In this document: one piece after another, positions 10,750-24,148 of the stretch
Numbering within the stretch: position 1 is the first letter of the stretch
Layout: the number at the start of each line of letters is the position of its first letter
Origin: Luscinia megarhynchos
Taxonomy: Eukaryota > Chordata > Aves > Passeriformes > Turdidae
Direction: 5' to 3'
DNA length: 64,000 bases
Assembly: GCA_034336665.1 (NCBI GenBank)
Contig: CM067592.1
Location: 46,839,761 to 46,903,760, forward strand
Notes under the pieces: generated by a model
Seen by the model: only the letters and a program-made list of their open reading frames with translations
Database searches by the model: none
What the model was told of the DNA's origin: nothing
Translations under genes and position numbers: made by a program

Positions 10750-11237
10750 TGCTAAGGAAACTTCCCCATCTGAGTATTCAGGAGCACTCTGGCAGTCACA
10801 CTTCCACTACCAGAGACTTCAACGGCTGAGACTGAAGTCCCTTTGAAAAAGGCACCCCCACACACCTCCCTCTCACATGGTCAGACAAGGTCTCCTTACC
10901 AGCTCAGCACCAGGTTTCCCTTAGAAGAGCCTCAGATGCCTCAGTTTCCATTAAACAATTTGTTCAGGGTGCAGTAACACAGAAATAGGTCGAGCTGGTG
11001 CCTCCGAGGAGGGACCCCCAACAAAGGAGCCCCTGGGCTTTCATACCCTCACAGTCCAGGGGAAAGCTATTGCTGTTCCTCCTGAGCCCTCATCTCCTGC
11101 TGAGTCTGTGTCTGGCCCCCAGGCTGGTCCCTGTGCCCTTTCCTGTGCCAAGGGGTGGCAGCTCCTGCCTCTTGTCTCGGGCTCCCACCCAGAACTGAAC
11201 CTGCAGCTCCCAGCACAGCTGCACTGAGCTGCCTGCA
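10750..11237 (-). mobile_element. Short LTR-like element, copy 1, minus orientation
   Basis: This stretch is clearly homologous to 36372-36874 in the same orientation. Shared blocks include CCACTACCAGAGA, ACTACCAGAG..AAGTCCCTTTG, TGCTCAGACAAGG-like, CTCCGAGGAGGGA and CCCCTGGGCTTT. Read on the minus strand it has a core promoter, decayed here to GGGTATGAAAGCCC at about 11037-11050. A GC-rich upstream part follows as U3, and a putative poly(A) region lies near the TTGTTTAATGG block (about 10955-10965). TG (10750) and CA (11237) would be proper ends on the plus strand, but I find no matching flanking duplication, so ends are approximate. Family unknown; solo LTR is the best reading. Confidence 0.65.
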
Positions 11238-14200
11238 CTGAATGTTCTTCAATATTATCTGGAGATGATAGGGAAACTTAGTGAGTTGTACTGGTATTGT
11301 TGAATACAACTTGAATTTGGACAGTGTTTTGCCTTTTCTTTATCCAAATGGATATATTGTACTTATTTTTTTTCATTTCGTTAATAGATCTCCACATTTC
11401 TGTTTTTAAGAATTCATCATGTAGGTCTATGTTAGGCTATCAGAGGTCTGTTTGACTCTCCTTCCAAGTATTCTAGCAAGTGAGTGAATATTTGGAGGTG
11501 GGTTGTGATTCCCCAGAATATGATCTTCTGCCATTAATTTTCAACATTAGCATATAAAAGTAAGAAACAAATTCCTTAACAGGCTGAGCTGTTTTTCTGA
11601 AACTGCTGAATCTGAATAGAGTTGGCTGGAGGTCCCCTCTCTTGTCTGTTCCTTGAGTGCTCAGAATGAGGAAAATTTTTTGTTACCGTCTATTTGCAAA
11701 GGATCATACCCTGGCATCAACAGATTCTTCATTTTGCCATTCCCACCTTCCTGTTCTCATCTCAGATGACTGAGCATAGCCTGTGTCTGGGGCATTGCTA
11801 CTCTGATGTTCCAAGGTACAGCTGGTGAAGGCAATTATTTGAACCATTCTATTCTCATAGGAAATCTATGCCAGTTTAGAGCAAGATGCAGACAACCCTT
11901 AACAGGTGCACATTAGGTTTTGACATGCTTCTTCAGCACACAGTGAAATTAGAATTACTAGAGAGGAAAACAAATTCTCCCTGCACCTACTAAACTTCTA
12001 CCCTTATTAATTTACAGTTTGACTTTACGTTTGTTCCTCCTATTCTCATATACCAAGAGACACAGCATCACTTCCTTTCTTTTCTGTTCAACAGAAGTAC
12101 TTCTCCCTCTGAAATGATTGCCTTAGCCACACTTCTCTGTCTCCTCTTTCTCTCATTTTCATCCCTCAGGAGAGATAGAAACCAGTTAGTTTAAGTCAAG
12201 TGACAGGCTGAGGTGCTTAACTTATGCACAGGAGTGCATCTCTCTTGAGTTTCTGAAACAGTTTTTAATCTTTGAATGGCCTCTATGACAGCAGATGAGA
12301 GGAAAATGAGGAAGAAAACCAATATGTATTTGATTTTTGCATTTTTGAAATTAAATGTTAATTCTATTTTCATTAAATATTGAGGAAAAAAATCTTGAAA
12401 TCGACAGCATTTTCTATCTGTACTTAATTTTGGTGAGTTTGTGCTTTAAATTAAGTTATAGAAAAGAAGGAAGAGGGAGAGGAATAAGAGGATTTTAGAG
12501 TAAATTCAAAATAACTCTGTTTTTGAAAGAAGTTTATGAGGAAATTCAGTAAATTTCAATGTGACTTATTCTCACGCCTTGGCCTGCATAAGAGAGAGGG
12601 AAACCTTGGGACTAGTGACTTACTCAAAATCACAGCAGGCTCTACAGAGGGCTTGTCCTGCTACTTAGATGATCAAAATCAGACAAGTTCCACCACTGCA
12701 AGACCTTTCCTTCTCTTCCTTCTTGCTGCATTGGCTCTGATCTTTCTCTTTTTGTTCCTGCTACAGCCCTATTGTAGAAGCCCAAAGCAGTAACCCTCAG
12801 CTGCAGCTCTGCAGAGAAGTGCTGCAGTGCTGCTGGAGGAGTGCCAGCTGAACGCCAGGTAAGCAGAGAGGGGCAGCCATCCAAAAATGTTTTGCTAATT
12901 TAGAGATGTGTGTGAATTTTCCAAGCTTTATCTCTCAGCCTTTCCTGTCCCCAGAGGTCTGGCAAGCAGTTCTAACTGGGCCCTCCTTCCTCTGTACTCA
13001 ACATATTCCCGCTTTGAAAATCTTGCTGAAAAGGAAAAATTTGCACATAATAAAGTGCTTGAGAAAATGATTGCTGTTAAACACCTTGGAGGCAGCAATT
13101 CATTCTGCCACCATACAGAATAACATCACCTGCTGTACTGCTTCTGAAATCATTGAGCTATTTTTGCTGCATAGAGGGAGCAATGAAAAGTAATATAAAG
13201 CATAGCAGACACTGATTAGTAAATTGATGTCTCAGCACCACTGAGCCTAGATCAATACCTAAATCCACAGATAGACTGGTTGCTTTAAAAGCATTTAAAA
13301 AATAGAGAATATAGTGCAAAAAGTCAGAATTGGTGGGGTGAAAGGTAGTTCTTCAGCTACTGTGTGCCAGACCTATCTAAAATTAGCTAGAGTAGTGCAT
13401 ATTTTCTACCAGGGGCACTGAAAAATTACTGCTAATACTGAGTCCTATTTTTTTCCACCCTCTTCCATGTTTTGCCATCCAAATAGTTTAGTTGAGAGGA
13501 GGGATTTCTTTTTATTAATATACTGAAAGACTTAATGTTCATAACAGCCTCCACCATGCTATAAAGTTTCTCTCAATTTAACCTCAATTATAATTTTCCA
13601 TCTTCCCTTTTTTCAGCATTTTTACCACTGCTTGTTTGAGGATTTTTCATACAACAGCTTTTAAGAGATGGAGCTCAGATGCAGCAAGATTCAAGGCAGC
13701 CCAATATGATAGCTTGATGTAGGTTGCATAAGTATTTGTTTATATTTCTTCTAGTGACCTTCTTCCCTAAAAGATAACAACAGAATGGACATATTGCATA
13801 TTGCACAACAGTTTGCTGAATGTAACTGTTAGCTGCAAAAAGAACATGAGAGAAACTTTCAACCAACTAAAGAAGCTGAATATTACCAACAATAAGCAGA
13901 AAACTCCACAGGGCTCAAATCAAACTTGATAACACAAGCTTTCATATGAAAATAACATGAGAGATCCTTTAGTATATTTATGAGTTAGGCTTAAAAAGGT
14001 TTAAAAAGCTTTTTTGTAGATTTTTATTGAATTACCAGCTTCAAACCAATAGCTACAGTTGCATCTCTTCCTAGACTACTGCATTTTCTTGGATACAGGT
14101 GTTAGAAAGGCAGTACCTTCTGCATGAATCTGTTTAGCTCATTGTTTTGAAGTTCATAAGAAAAGAAGCAATTCTCAGCACGAATAAATTATGGAATAAA

Positions 14201-17200
14201 GTTCAATTTATAAGAATTACAAGTGACCTTTTGAAGAATTATTGTGCTATAAATGATGTGATGACCGACAATGAGTAGGAAAATAAAAATATTCAGTGTA
14301 CTAGAATTAGGACAATGCGTTTTCCCTTCAAAGGCTATTTGAGTCTAGTATGAAGGTGTTATACTGGAAGAAGCAGCTGTCTATTTAAAATAACATCTTG
14401 CCAATGATGTTGGCTAAAGCTCTTGCTGAGAATGGGGATGTCTGACTGCTATAAATCAGTCCTGGTAAATCAGCAGATTTCACTTGTATGAAGGAAACCC
14501 AGCAGAAGTGAAGATATGGTTTAACTGCCTATAGGTAGTGTTGCAAATTTTTAATCAGTGGCTATTTATAACAGTACTATGGTGAGTGAAGATTAAAGTC
14601 CTTAGGCTTGAATTTCTACTTCTGCAAATTAGAATTAGATCAGTCTGCTATAATTAAAATAATCCACCAAAGAATCCAATTTTTACAAAAAGGACTAAGT
14701 GTTTTTTTCCTCCATAGTGTCTCCCTCAGAAGGAAAATGTTGCTATTCTTGGCTTCAGAAGATTGAGTTTACCTTGCCAAATATGGGATAGGTGCCCATA
14801 GTACTCTACAGCAGTGGTGCTTGCTGTACTGCATGTTTTGCTGATGGGGGAATGATATATATACAGTGATAATTCATCACATGCTAAAAAATACCTGAAA
14901 TAGGCAAGATGCAGCACATCATGGAACTGCACAATTCTTTTTGTTACATGTAAAGGAAGATGAATTGGACAGTAGTTTAAATTCCTGAAGTAAGGGGAGA
15001 TATATCACTTTTGAACTCTTTGTCACAGACTCACATCGACTGTACAACTCTTTCCAGTATTTTATTCAATCACTCAGCTGAAATAGTGTCATTTTCACTT
15101 TCCCTGGCTCACTAGTTGTTCTCCCATAGCCCTTCCACTCTCCAGCAGTGTCAGGAAGACATTTTTGTTGTCTTGTCCATTCCTGCAGTGATAGATAAAA
15201 CATTTGCTTTGTTCCTTGTTTTTCAACTCCTGCTTTACATCATATTTTTTATCATAATATCCTCACTTAGTTTCTTGGTGTTGGCTTTCCTTGAAATCAG
15301 ATTCTGGGTATGATGAGCAGAAAAGAGGAGAACTTTATACTTTAGGCAGATGGATCTCAGAGTGAGGGAAACCAGGCAGATGATATCTCATTTTACACTC
15401 ATATAATTAATATTCCTCCAGTTACAATACTGGTCTTAAGAATTCTGTCAATTGTTCTTTAAGGTGAAAATGGAATATATTTGCTAATCTGCGGTGAGTG
15501 CTTGTGTAAGGAATAAAAAACCTCTTTTGGAATAAATCACAAGAATTTTGGCAGGTGGGTCACTGTCTGTACTATTGAAGCTACAGCATGGTATAAGACT
15601 GAAATTCCGTTTTGATTGACAGTTAAAGCTGTGGTGTATCCATGTACCAGGGCTCTGCCTGGTCCTTCTCTGTGTAGTTTGCACAGTAGGCTGGTTCAAG
15701 ATAGGCCAACAAGAGGCAAAGGAGTTTTTCATAGACACCTTCAGAGCAGAGGAACAGAAAACATGGTAAAGGAGCTTGATGAGAGTCCTGAATCACTCCC
15801 TACCCTGGGGGAGCCCCACTGTGCTCAGGCTCCCTGTTAGGCACTTTTCATATGCATTGATTAGTCATCTCAGTGGGAATATCCGGGACAATCTACAGCA
15901 GGGATATCTCCAGGCTGTTCCTGCTGTGGAAGACGGCTGTGAACTAGTAGTATGCAGATATTAAATACTCAGTAGAAACTGTCCCTGCTCATCAGACAGG
16001 TTCCCATAAGACAGTTTTCTCCATGTGACTGCAGATGATCTGTAGTAAATGGTCATGTGTATGCTGAAGGAATTGCCTAGGGTCATAAAATGGTCCAGAA
16101 ACACGATTTGGTACACCCTGTTTAATTCTGCTGAAGATGCCACACAGATGCTTAGAATGGAACCTCCTTTCAACACCTGGACAGCCAATGGCCCATATAT
16201 TTGAGGGCTTCAGTTTACCATGTAAATACTACCCTATTCAAAACACCTTAATAAATTAATATTTTCTGTAAAGGTTCTGTCTGTGTGTGTCTGTCCAGGA
16301 CAGGAGAGACATAATAAGGCTCAGCCTAACTCTGTACCTTTGAGAAAGTCAGCATAAAACATCATACAGGAAGAATCTTATGATTTGTTTTTCCCTGTTT
16401 TTACCTCTTGTGATAGTTTTATTTGGTTGCAAAATGGTGATCTCCACAGATGAGGAGTGATCCAGATGTCAACGTTTTACACAGAAGTTGGCAGTTGCCT
16501 TCTTTATCAAAGTTATCTTTGTGATCTTGAGCACATTCTTTCTTGGATAATGGGGGCTGGATAAGTATCATCAATAGAGAAGTATCTCTGCAGGGAGAAG
16601 ATTAATAGTACTTGAGGAATCTAATCTCTCAGACAAAAGCAAAATGAAGTCCTGTGAATAGAAGTTCAAATTAGAAATTAATGATGGAATTATTGGAAAG
16701 TTTTTGGACTGTCTCAAATGATCTATGTGCTTAACCAACAAAAAATATGTATTTTTTTTTCCACAGAAAAAGAGAAGGAATATATTCTACTCCTACAACA
16801 ACTCAAACTACCACTTATTTAAGTATTTTAGTGAGAGGCTTCTTTAAAACTGGATTTTTCTAAAGCCCATATTGTAGCCAGCAGAAACTATCTACCTTTT
16901 TAAGCATACTTTTGTTAAAAATCCATCTAAAATGACGTGATGAAGTCAATTTTGCTGAAAGGCGCAAAAGGAGATTTAAATCCTTTTTTCTACATATGTA
17001 CTCCTGCTCAGCAGTTCTGGTTAGGCCTAGGTATTACCTCAACACTACTGCCTTCCCACTGGCACTCCATGGAGCATTACTTCAGACCTATTCTTATGCA
17101 AATTCTACCTTTTATAAGTTAGGAAGAAGAACTTTGGATTTTCATGGCACACAGGAGTGTGTATCTGTGTTTTTAAAAGAGATAGCATAAGCTATTTATC

Positions 17201-17749
17201 TTATCCATTTTAAATACATTAAATATATACATTCCTTGTTTTTTCCAGTGTAAGCACAGTAATTCAAAACAGGTGGCTTAGAATGTGAGGTATATGGACA
17301 GAAAGAGGATCATTACTATATAAATGTAGATTTGGGCCATTTCACAAACTAAACAGCCTGGGCTATGTAACCATAGGCCAAATAACTACTTATGTCAGTG
17401 TTTGCCATTATTAACAAATGCTTCACTTCTTGTTAACTCTAATTTTCATGCAGCAAAATGTAGGAAGAATACAAATGAAGGTGGAACAGTGACAACACAT
17501 GCTGTGTTGAGGCTCAACAATTAATTTGATACATAAAGCAAAAGATGAGAAAAGAATGAGTCATGCGTGTTAAATATTTTCAGTTGAAATCATGAAATTT
17601 TTCAGGAAGTTAATGCAGACATTGGTTAATGGGCCACATGCATGAAATTCTTCTGACATACAGAAGATGCTGGGATTTCTAATTCAAAGAGAAAAAATGC
17701 CCATAAGGAGCCACATTCTGGACATATACACACATGAATCAGAGAAATA
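11238..17749. other. Unassigned AT-rich DNA, 6.5 kb
   Basis: No recognisable gene or repeat was found. Open frames stay under about 90 codons on both strands. One short hydrophobic run is encoded on the plus strand near 15200-15290, which is a T-rich stretch rather than evidence of a membrane protein. Confidence 0.5.
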
Positions 17750-17758
17750 CACATATAC

Positions 17759-17801
<43 letters not shown>

Positions 17802-17842
17802 TGTATATATATGTATATACACACACAGATATATATACACAT
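17750..17842. repeat. Compound microsatellite (ACAT)n-(TA)n-(CA)n
   Basis: ATAC/ACAT tetramers (17752-17772) pass into an alternating TA run (about 17772-17792), then CA repeats with TATATG interruptions to 17842. Tyr/Thr/Ile/His-rich open frames over it on both strands are artefacts. Confidence 0.92.
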
Positions 17843-18505
17843 GTTGGAAGAGAAGGCTATCTAAGGCCACTGTAGTGTCAGATGCATGGGAGGGAGGCAA
17901 CAGAATAGTTACAAAAATGTGCCACACGTGTAGTCAATGAAAATGTGCAGCTTATTGACTTATTTCCAATTTCTAGTCATCAAAATTTTAGAACATTTAA
18001 TATTGGGCTACCTTTCCTTAGCTTGAAATTTACTCAAGGGGAAGGAACTCTCTTTAAACAATTATTTTTCTTCACTGTCTCTGTCTTATGTTTTGATGCT
18101 CTGCAGCTTCCTCTTCCATGGCCCCATAGATTTCATTGCTGTGGTACAGTGCTGGTGTGTAGAGGGTCAAGAAGTTGTCAGAGGCTGGGCTGAAATTTTG
18201 GGGAAATATAGAGGAAAGGAGATGCAGAGAACAGGAGTAACAGACTGTGAACTGGTATATTCTATAGCAAACTGGCTTTGCTGATAAGCCTTCAGTCCAA
18301 GTACAGTAATGAGTTTGGTGGTTGGTTTTCGTTTATGCAAAATCAACTCTCATCATTCCAGAAAGCTAAAGATACCCTGAAGGGACTACAAATGTATTTT
18401 ATGCCAAATTAAAAAACAACCTTAGAGCAAGCGGGATATTTTAAAAATTATATCTGTATAACTGGAGAATCTAGCCCCTAGTATATAACTGTTAATTTAA
18501 TTCAT
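17843..18505. other. Unassigned DNA
   Basis: Nothing recognisable was seen before the CR1 cluster. Confidence 0.5.
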
Positions 18506-18934
18506 TACTTCTCTGGACAATGTGCTCCTGTGCCTCATCACCCTCACAGAAAATAACTTCTTCCTAATACCTAATCTAAACCTACTCTTTTTGTGTGAAG
18601 CCATTCCTTCTTTTCTTATCATTGCATGCCCTTGTAAAAGGTCTCTCTCCATCCCTTTAGGTACGAGAAAGCCACAGTTGGGTCACTCTGAAGCCTTCCC
18701 TCCTCTAAACTTAATAATTCCAATGCTCTCAAGTCGAGAGAAGAGCACACCTCTCATAGAGAGGTGCTTCATCCTCTGATAATCTCGGTGGCTTCTTCTG
18801 GACTCATTCCAGCAGTTCCATGTCCTTCCTGTGCTGGACCCCAGAGCGGGGTGCAGGGTTCCAGCTGGGGTCTCACAGAGCAGAGCAGAGCAGAGGGGCA
18901 GAATCCCCTCCCTCCCCTGCTGCTGGGGTCGCAG
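18506..18934 (-). mobile_element. CR1 retrotransposon, end of ORF2 plus 3' UTR, minus orientation
   Basis: The plus strand shows the reverse complement of the CR1 3' region. It runs from the CTCACAGAAAATAACTTCTT block (18542-18561), through the ATGCCCTTGTAAAAGGTCTC block (18626-18645), to the segment that in CR1 encodes the end of ORF2 (TCCATGTCCTTCCT, 18817-18830, and TCCAGCTGGGGTCTCAC near 18860). The minus frame reads RTWNCWNESRRSHRDYQRM, a relic of the CR1 KDMDLLERVQRRATKM region. It is 5'-truncated, as most CR1 copies are, and frame-broken. Confidence 0.88.
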
Positions 18935-19009
18935 CACAGGAAGGACATGGACCTGGTGGAGTGAGTGCGGTAGAAGCCAACAAGTCAATCAGAGGGATGA
19001 AGCATCTCT
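18761..19009. repeat. Imperfect inverted repeat made by two opposed CR1 pieces
   Basis: Arm 18761-18833 (minus-oriented CR1) and arm 18935-19009 (plus-oriented CR1) are the same ORF2 segment in opposite orientation, about 75 bp each, separated by 101 bp. The shared core reads CACAGGAAGGACATGGAC on the right arm. Mismatches are frequent. Confidence 0.8.
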
Positions 19010-19055
19010 TCCATGAGGAATGACTCATCTCTCCTTATTGGAAAGGGCAGTTGTT
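18935..19055 (+). mobile_element. CR1 fragment, plus orientation
   Basis: AAGGACATGGACCTGGTGGA (18941-18960), followed by the AGAGGGATGAAGCATCTCTT block (18991-19010) and CATGAGGAA, matches the sense strand of the CR1 ORF2 end (KDMDLLE..., then EHLSYEE). Its left edge abuts the minus-oriented CR1 at 18934. The right edge is approximate. Confidence 0.75.
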
Positions 19056-19104
19056 AAAACTGAGGGGAAGTTTGGAGTTTCTAACCTGTTTTTTTGTTGT
19101 AAAC

Positions 19105-19466
19105 CGAGACCTAAATTTAGAGACCAGGATGTGGAGGACCATGTCAAAGTCCTGAAAAATGATATCTGCTGCCCTTCCCTTGTCTGCTGGTGGAGTCACT
19201 CCATCATAAAAGGCCTGCAAGTTGGTCAGGCAGGACTTGCCCTTGGTAAAGCCGTGCTGGTTGTCCCAAATCACATCCCTGTCCTCCACGTGCCTTAGCA
19301 CGGCTTCCAGAAGGATCTGCTCCATGCTCTTCCCAGCCACAGAGGTGATGCTCACAGGTCAGTTGTCCCAGGGATCCTCCTTTCTACCCTTTTTAAAGAT
19401 GAGTACAATGTTTTCCCTTTTCCAGTCACCTGGGATTTCACCTGACAGCCACAACTTTTCAAATGT
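19105..19466 (-). pseudogene. CR1 retrotransposon ORF2 fragment: N-terminal reverse transcriptase
   Basis: The minus strand gives the start of the CR1 RT in order: a GEIPGDWK block (about 19440), IFKKGRKEDP (about 19400-19370), [17 protein letters not shown] (19350-19300), [12 protein letters not shown] (about 19255-19220), then FYDGVT and an F-D-V-L-H remnant near 19130. In live CR1 this is fingers/palm motif 1-2 of the enzyme that copies RNA into DNA at the nick. A stretch of about 107 codons (19035-19355) stays open, and a stop lies in the NYRPVS region. It is truncated at both ends and inactive. It may be continuous with, or separate from, the neighbouring CR1 3' piece of the same orientation. 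Confidence 0.9.
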
Positions 19467-22400
19467 CATATATATGTACAATTGCTACTATAATCAAAGT
19501 TTAAATTGCTTCAACTTATAACAAAACCCATTATAAATGAGAATATATTTAGCATGTATATTGGAAAGTGCATTGTTAAGCCTTTAGAATGGAAGCAGTA
19601 TATAATTTCTCTTAGGATTTAGAAATATGCAGATACTTCTATATTCCATTCTTAATAAAAATGTGTTTTTAAAAATAATATTCAATAAATAATTTTTCAT
19701 TGACATTTAAACAACTTGAAACGATATATTTTATTTTAATTTCTCAAAATTCCTCTACAAATAAAACATAATTTCATTGTGGAATTAATAACAATTAGAA
19801 ATACTCCAAAGCAATCCTATAAATTCAAAAGGAGTATGTCAAATATTTCAGCTAGTTTGCACAGAGTTTCATGCAGAGTTTAGCAGCTTCATCACAACTC
19901 CTTGGGCAGATGAAAATTCTGACCATGGTCTCCCCAGGGTCAGAGGTGTTTTTCGGATTATCAGTTTTTCCACAAATTACTTTCTGTTAGAGTGCCAGGC
20001 AATCAGTTTTTTTGTCCTTTCTGAGCATATGCATGTTTGTAAACACATCCATTCATCACCTTATCTGTATGTGAGATTAATAAAAGTTTAAGGTGGTTGC
20101 TTTGAGGTAGTGCCTTGTGAAGTGTTACCTTACAGCTAGAGTCTGTCCAAAGAACAAAAAAAAGAAATCTGTACTTGGGACTTCGAATTCTAGCATAAAA
20201 GCTTAATCCATTCTAGTTTCCTTAAGAATAGTAATAGCAAACCTTTCTGTTTTAAACTGAAATTAAGTGAAACATAAACTAGTCTCTCCCTCTTTTCCCA
20301 ATGTCTCAGACATTAAGTTCAGTACATACCAGAAGCAGGAAGAAAAATAATTTGGAATGAATAAAAAAAATGAGTTATTTTCCCAAGCATTTCAGCAATC
20401 ACACAGAGATTGACTTCAGCTTATTAAAATGCATTGCCACAGACTCAGCAGGCCGCATCTTATTTTTGTGTCTCATTCACTCTTCAAAGCATGCTTTGTG
20501 GTGTTTGCTATTTTGTGATGAGCTGTTATATGCAGCAGGTCTGTGGTGCTAAACTCTCTAAGCACTGCCTGATGGATTACAGTATGCAAACAATTTCCCC
20601 CACCAAAAGTCCATTTGGCCTCACTAAAGATAAGACATCAATATCTCAGGGTATATTTACTCCCAAGATATGTTGCTATTTAATTAAATCTTTTTCATTT
20701 CTTTCACATGTGAAATATGAGCTTCCTGGTATTAAAAATGGGAGATAGCAGAGAGAGAAAAAGCATTTTCCTGTAATTACAGGGCATAAACCCTGTCAGA
20801 GAAAAGACACAGACTTCTCATTATATCACTTTTTCTTTCTTCTTTGCAGTCTTTTACTGTCTTGCTGATAGCTATCAAACATCATGGACGTATTTTTTCT
20901 ACCTGCGTAGTATTCAAGTAAAATCTGTGTCCCAGAAGATAGGTTTGAATAATTCAGGAGGCACGTCATGTTGAGCAAGGGATCACAAGTGGGATAAGTT
21001 TGTAATTGTATGTAAAATAAAGCCAAAATATTGGTCCTGCTGAATAGATAAAGGTCAGCTATTCAACAGCTGATGCCAAACCTACTGTGTGCTGACAGTT
21101 GGGAGCGAGGTGTGTTTAGGTGACCTCGAGCCTGGATGTATCAAAGACATCCTTACGTGCCAGTTTGAACATCCCTTTATTTGAACTTCATCCTGCTCAG
21201 CCTCCAAGACTTTTCTTTCAATAGGAATGTGAAGGATTTTTGAAACTCAGTGGCCTTTATTTCGGGCTAATTTGGGTGGGATTGTGCATGTTCGATACTC
21301 TTGAGGTAGCTGCTGACAAAACATATGGGTAGAAAGACTGGGAGAAGAGATATTCCACTTGAATAAGAAACTGGATATGCTATCCTTTGTATTACACTGT
21401 TTAATAACTTTTTTTGATGAATGGAAGAATGTATGTATGAAATTGATTTTTCTTTAAGAAGAATAAAAACCTACAGAAAATTTTTTTCAGCTTTGTAAAA
21501 TCTGTTTTTAATGGGAAATAAAAATTCTGGAAATAAAAATTTAAATTGTAAAGAACAAATTGTGATTTTGCAGGTCTTTTAATGTTCCGTCTTCTGTAAT
21601 TTCACATAAGCTTATAGTGATCTGCAGCAGGAGTCTGTAGGAAGATTTTCTGAAATGTTGCATAGGCTTAAATGACTATTTACTTGCTGCTACAAGGAAA
21701 GTACATCTGTCCAGATATGTAAGGTATGAATCTATTTAAATACTCTTAATGTGCTTATTTTTATTAGCGATCTGTACTTTAGCTTCTTATCAATTGTTTT
21801 GTCTCCCCTGAAGGTGACTGGAAAATAGATGTACCAGAGATCCAGGCCCTGAGATTTACAAGCCTCAGTGCTATAAAATAGGTTTCCAGGGTCCCATTGG
21901 ATGGCATAATTGTTGTGGGTCTGACCTACAAGGGCACTGAGTGAGGAGAATAGCAGGAGACTGCTGTGTGGTGATCTGTACCAGCCACCCTCGCAGGACT
22001 GGCAGCTCCCAGGCCATCTTACAGCTCTGTAGGTGCCTTTCCTGGCATGCATGTTGCAAGCTGGAAACTTCTGTAAAACACAGAAGTTGTTTTATCATTT
22101 TCCTTCATTTGTGTTGCTTCAGCGCATCATGATTCCCCTAAAGTAAGGATTCCCACTCTGCTTGATGTAGGTTGTTATGTTGTAAAAAGGACAGATAAGT
22201 AAAAGGGGAGAAAATATCTCCCCTTTACATACGAAAAGTTTTGATTTAGAGTAATTCATCCACCTGTCCAAGGCACAAACCTGTCCCTGATACTTCTTTC
22301 AGCATGATGGCTTTTACTTGTGGTGGACATGTCCTAAATCTTACAGAAACAATTGATCTCAGTGCCCAACCAGATAAATCTGGATTTCTTTCCTACCAAT

Positions 22401-23867
22401 TTATAATCAACTTTGCAGTGCTACACACATATTGTATAAAATTTGCTTAGGCACCTATAGCTGCAGTATTAGGTGCAGACACTTACAGCGATTACAGTGA
22501 ATATTTAGAAACTTAAACTGTCCTGGTCACAGAAAAATTTGTTGTAAGTCTTGGAACCTGCCAGGCCAGCTATTTTCAAAAGGACTTCTAAATGCTGAGA
22601 AACTGCCTAAATTCAGTGGATTTTTTCCCTGCCACTCATCTACTTAGACCCTGAACTGACCTGCTCTTTCTGACCTGCTCTTTTAGGTCTTTTCTTCTTG
22701 TCTTGTCATAATTTGACATTCATAAAAAGGGAGCTCTATTTCTAAACCAGTGATTATGCATTAAAAAAGAATCATGGCTTGTCAAGAAAATGACATTCTC
22801 TTTTCCTTATCCTGTTTTACATTATGAAAGGGTTTTTTCAGCCTTATTTCACATATTAGTTTATTTACTATATTGAATGATATTTTCATTTAGTGGTTTT
22901 CAACCAAAGATCATATAGCACTTTGGGATCATATAGAAATTCATAATACTTGTTATGTAACATCTGAGACAAATGGGCTGGAAATAATTTAAGCCAAGAG
23001 CAGAGGCAAATTGCCAAGGATTTTGTACAGTAGCAGAAGATACTTGATTGAAGAGTATTCAGAAATGCATGAGCTATTTTTGACAAAAGAATTCAGGCAG
23101 CTGGTTTGAAACATCCAGGTTTGAGTAATGAAGGTTTTATCCTGGAATCATCCTTTCCTGTCCCCTCCCTTGAATTCCTCATGTGCACCTTCACCTCTCA
23201 AAACAAGAAAATTGATGATTCCTGACCTTTCCAAGCTCTCCTGTAACTCCTGGGCTGTTGATATGAGGCAAGAAGGTCAAGACCCATCCTGCAGTTTAAA
23301 AAATGGTGTCATTCAATGTGAAACAATTCTATAAGAGCCAAGGATTTCATTGTCTTTTATGAATTAAAAAAAAAAAAAAGAAGGAAAAAAGTGCTTTTTC
23401 CTTTCTCTCTCTCCATTTGGCTGCTTAACTTTTGAAGATGCATCAGCAACAGCTTTGTGAGCCTGTTAGCACTGTTTTAAGTGATTAGTTGCCAACTAAA
23501 CACATGAGCCATTCTGGGATTGAGCTGCATCATGGGCATAAAAGATAGCTCAATGCCTGTCCTGTGGCTACTAAACCAGGACCATGCCATACACTGATGT
23601 TTTTCCTGTAGAAAAGTGGAGCCTGCAAGAGAAAATGAGTATACACCACACGTGTTGGCTGGTTGATGAATGTTCAGGTGTATGCATGCATATCAAGAAG
23701 AGGTCAGGACAGTCTCCTGATTGCACAGTGGAAACTGATGGTGAATCAACTAAATACAACTAGCTCCCTTGAGATCTCATCCAGGGTTTTGCCTCATTTT
23801 AAAGATTCAGTTGTTAAAATTCTTAGAGCTATGCCTCTGCCTGAATTAAGGTTCAAAGAAGACCATA
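19467..23867. other. Unassigned AT-rich DNA
   Basis: No gene or repeat family was recognised. A 14-A run lies at about 23366-23379. The 106-codon minus frame at 21732-22052 has no recognisable motif and overlaps other frames of similar size. Confidence 0.5.
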
Positions 23868-23910
23868 TGCCAAAGTCAATAGTATGCACTTTATTTAACA
23901 GTAAATATGA

Positions 23911-23992
23911 GAAAGAGAGAGAGAGAAGGGGGAAGAGAGAAGGAGAGAGGGAGAGAGGGAAAGAAATATTAAAAGAGGTAGGGGGGGAGAGT
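23911..23992 (+). repeat. Polypurine (GA/GGGA) tract within the third LTR
   Basis: GAGAAAGAGAGAGAGA runs into mixed GGGA/GAAGGA units and a 7-G run near 23982-23988. It lies between the LTR's poly(A) signal and TATA box. In LTR sense it is a pyrimidine tract, as in LTR copy A. Confidence 0.85.
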
Positions 23993-24142
23993 GACAGAGA
24001 CAGATTAAGTAGAAAATATCACCGCTCTGTGGATCCTGACAGTATCCCACTGATCCTCTCCATCTGGTCTTCTTGGTGGTATGGGTTCCATAAAACAGAG
24101 TGTTCAATGGATTAATATACATTTGGGCCAGGTGGGAATGCC

Positions 24143-24148
24143 CTTATA
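24143..24148 (-). promoter_or_regulatory. TATA box of the third LTR
   Basis: CTTATA on the plus strand reads TATAAG in LTR orientation, in the context GGTATAAGGGC. It lies about 250 bp upstream of the AATAAA, a plausible R-region spacing. Confidence 0.5.

Noticed and set aside
17626..17940. Tyr/Ile/Thr/His-rich open frames on both strands
   Set aside because: They are translations of the compound TA/CA microsatellite.
23663..24115. 150-codon plus-strand open frame
   Set aside because: It runs from flanking DNA into the third LTR and across its GA tract; the Arg/Glu/Gly-rich part is simple repeat.
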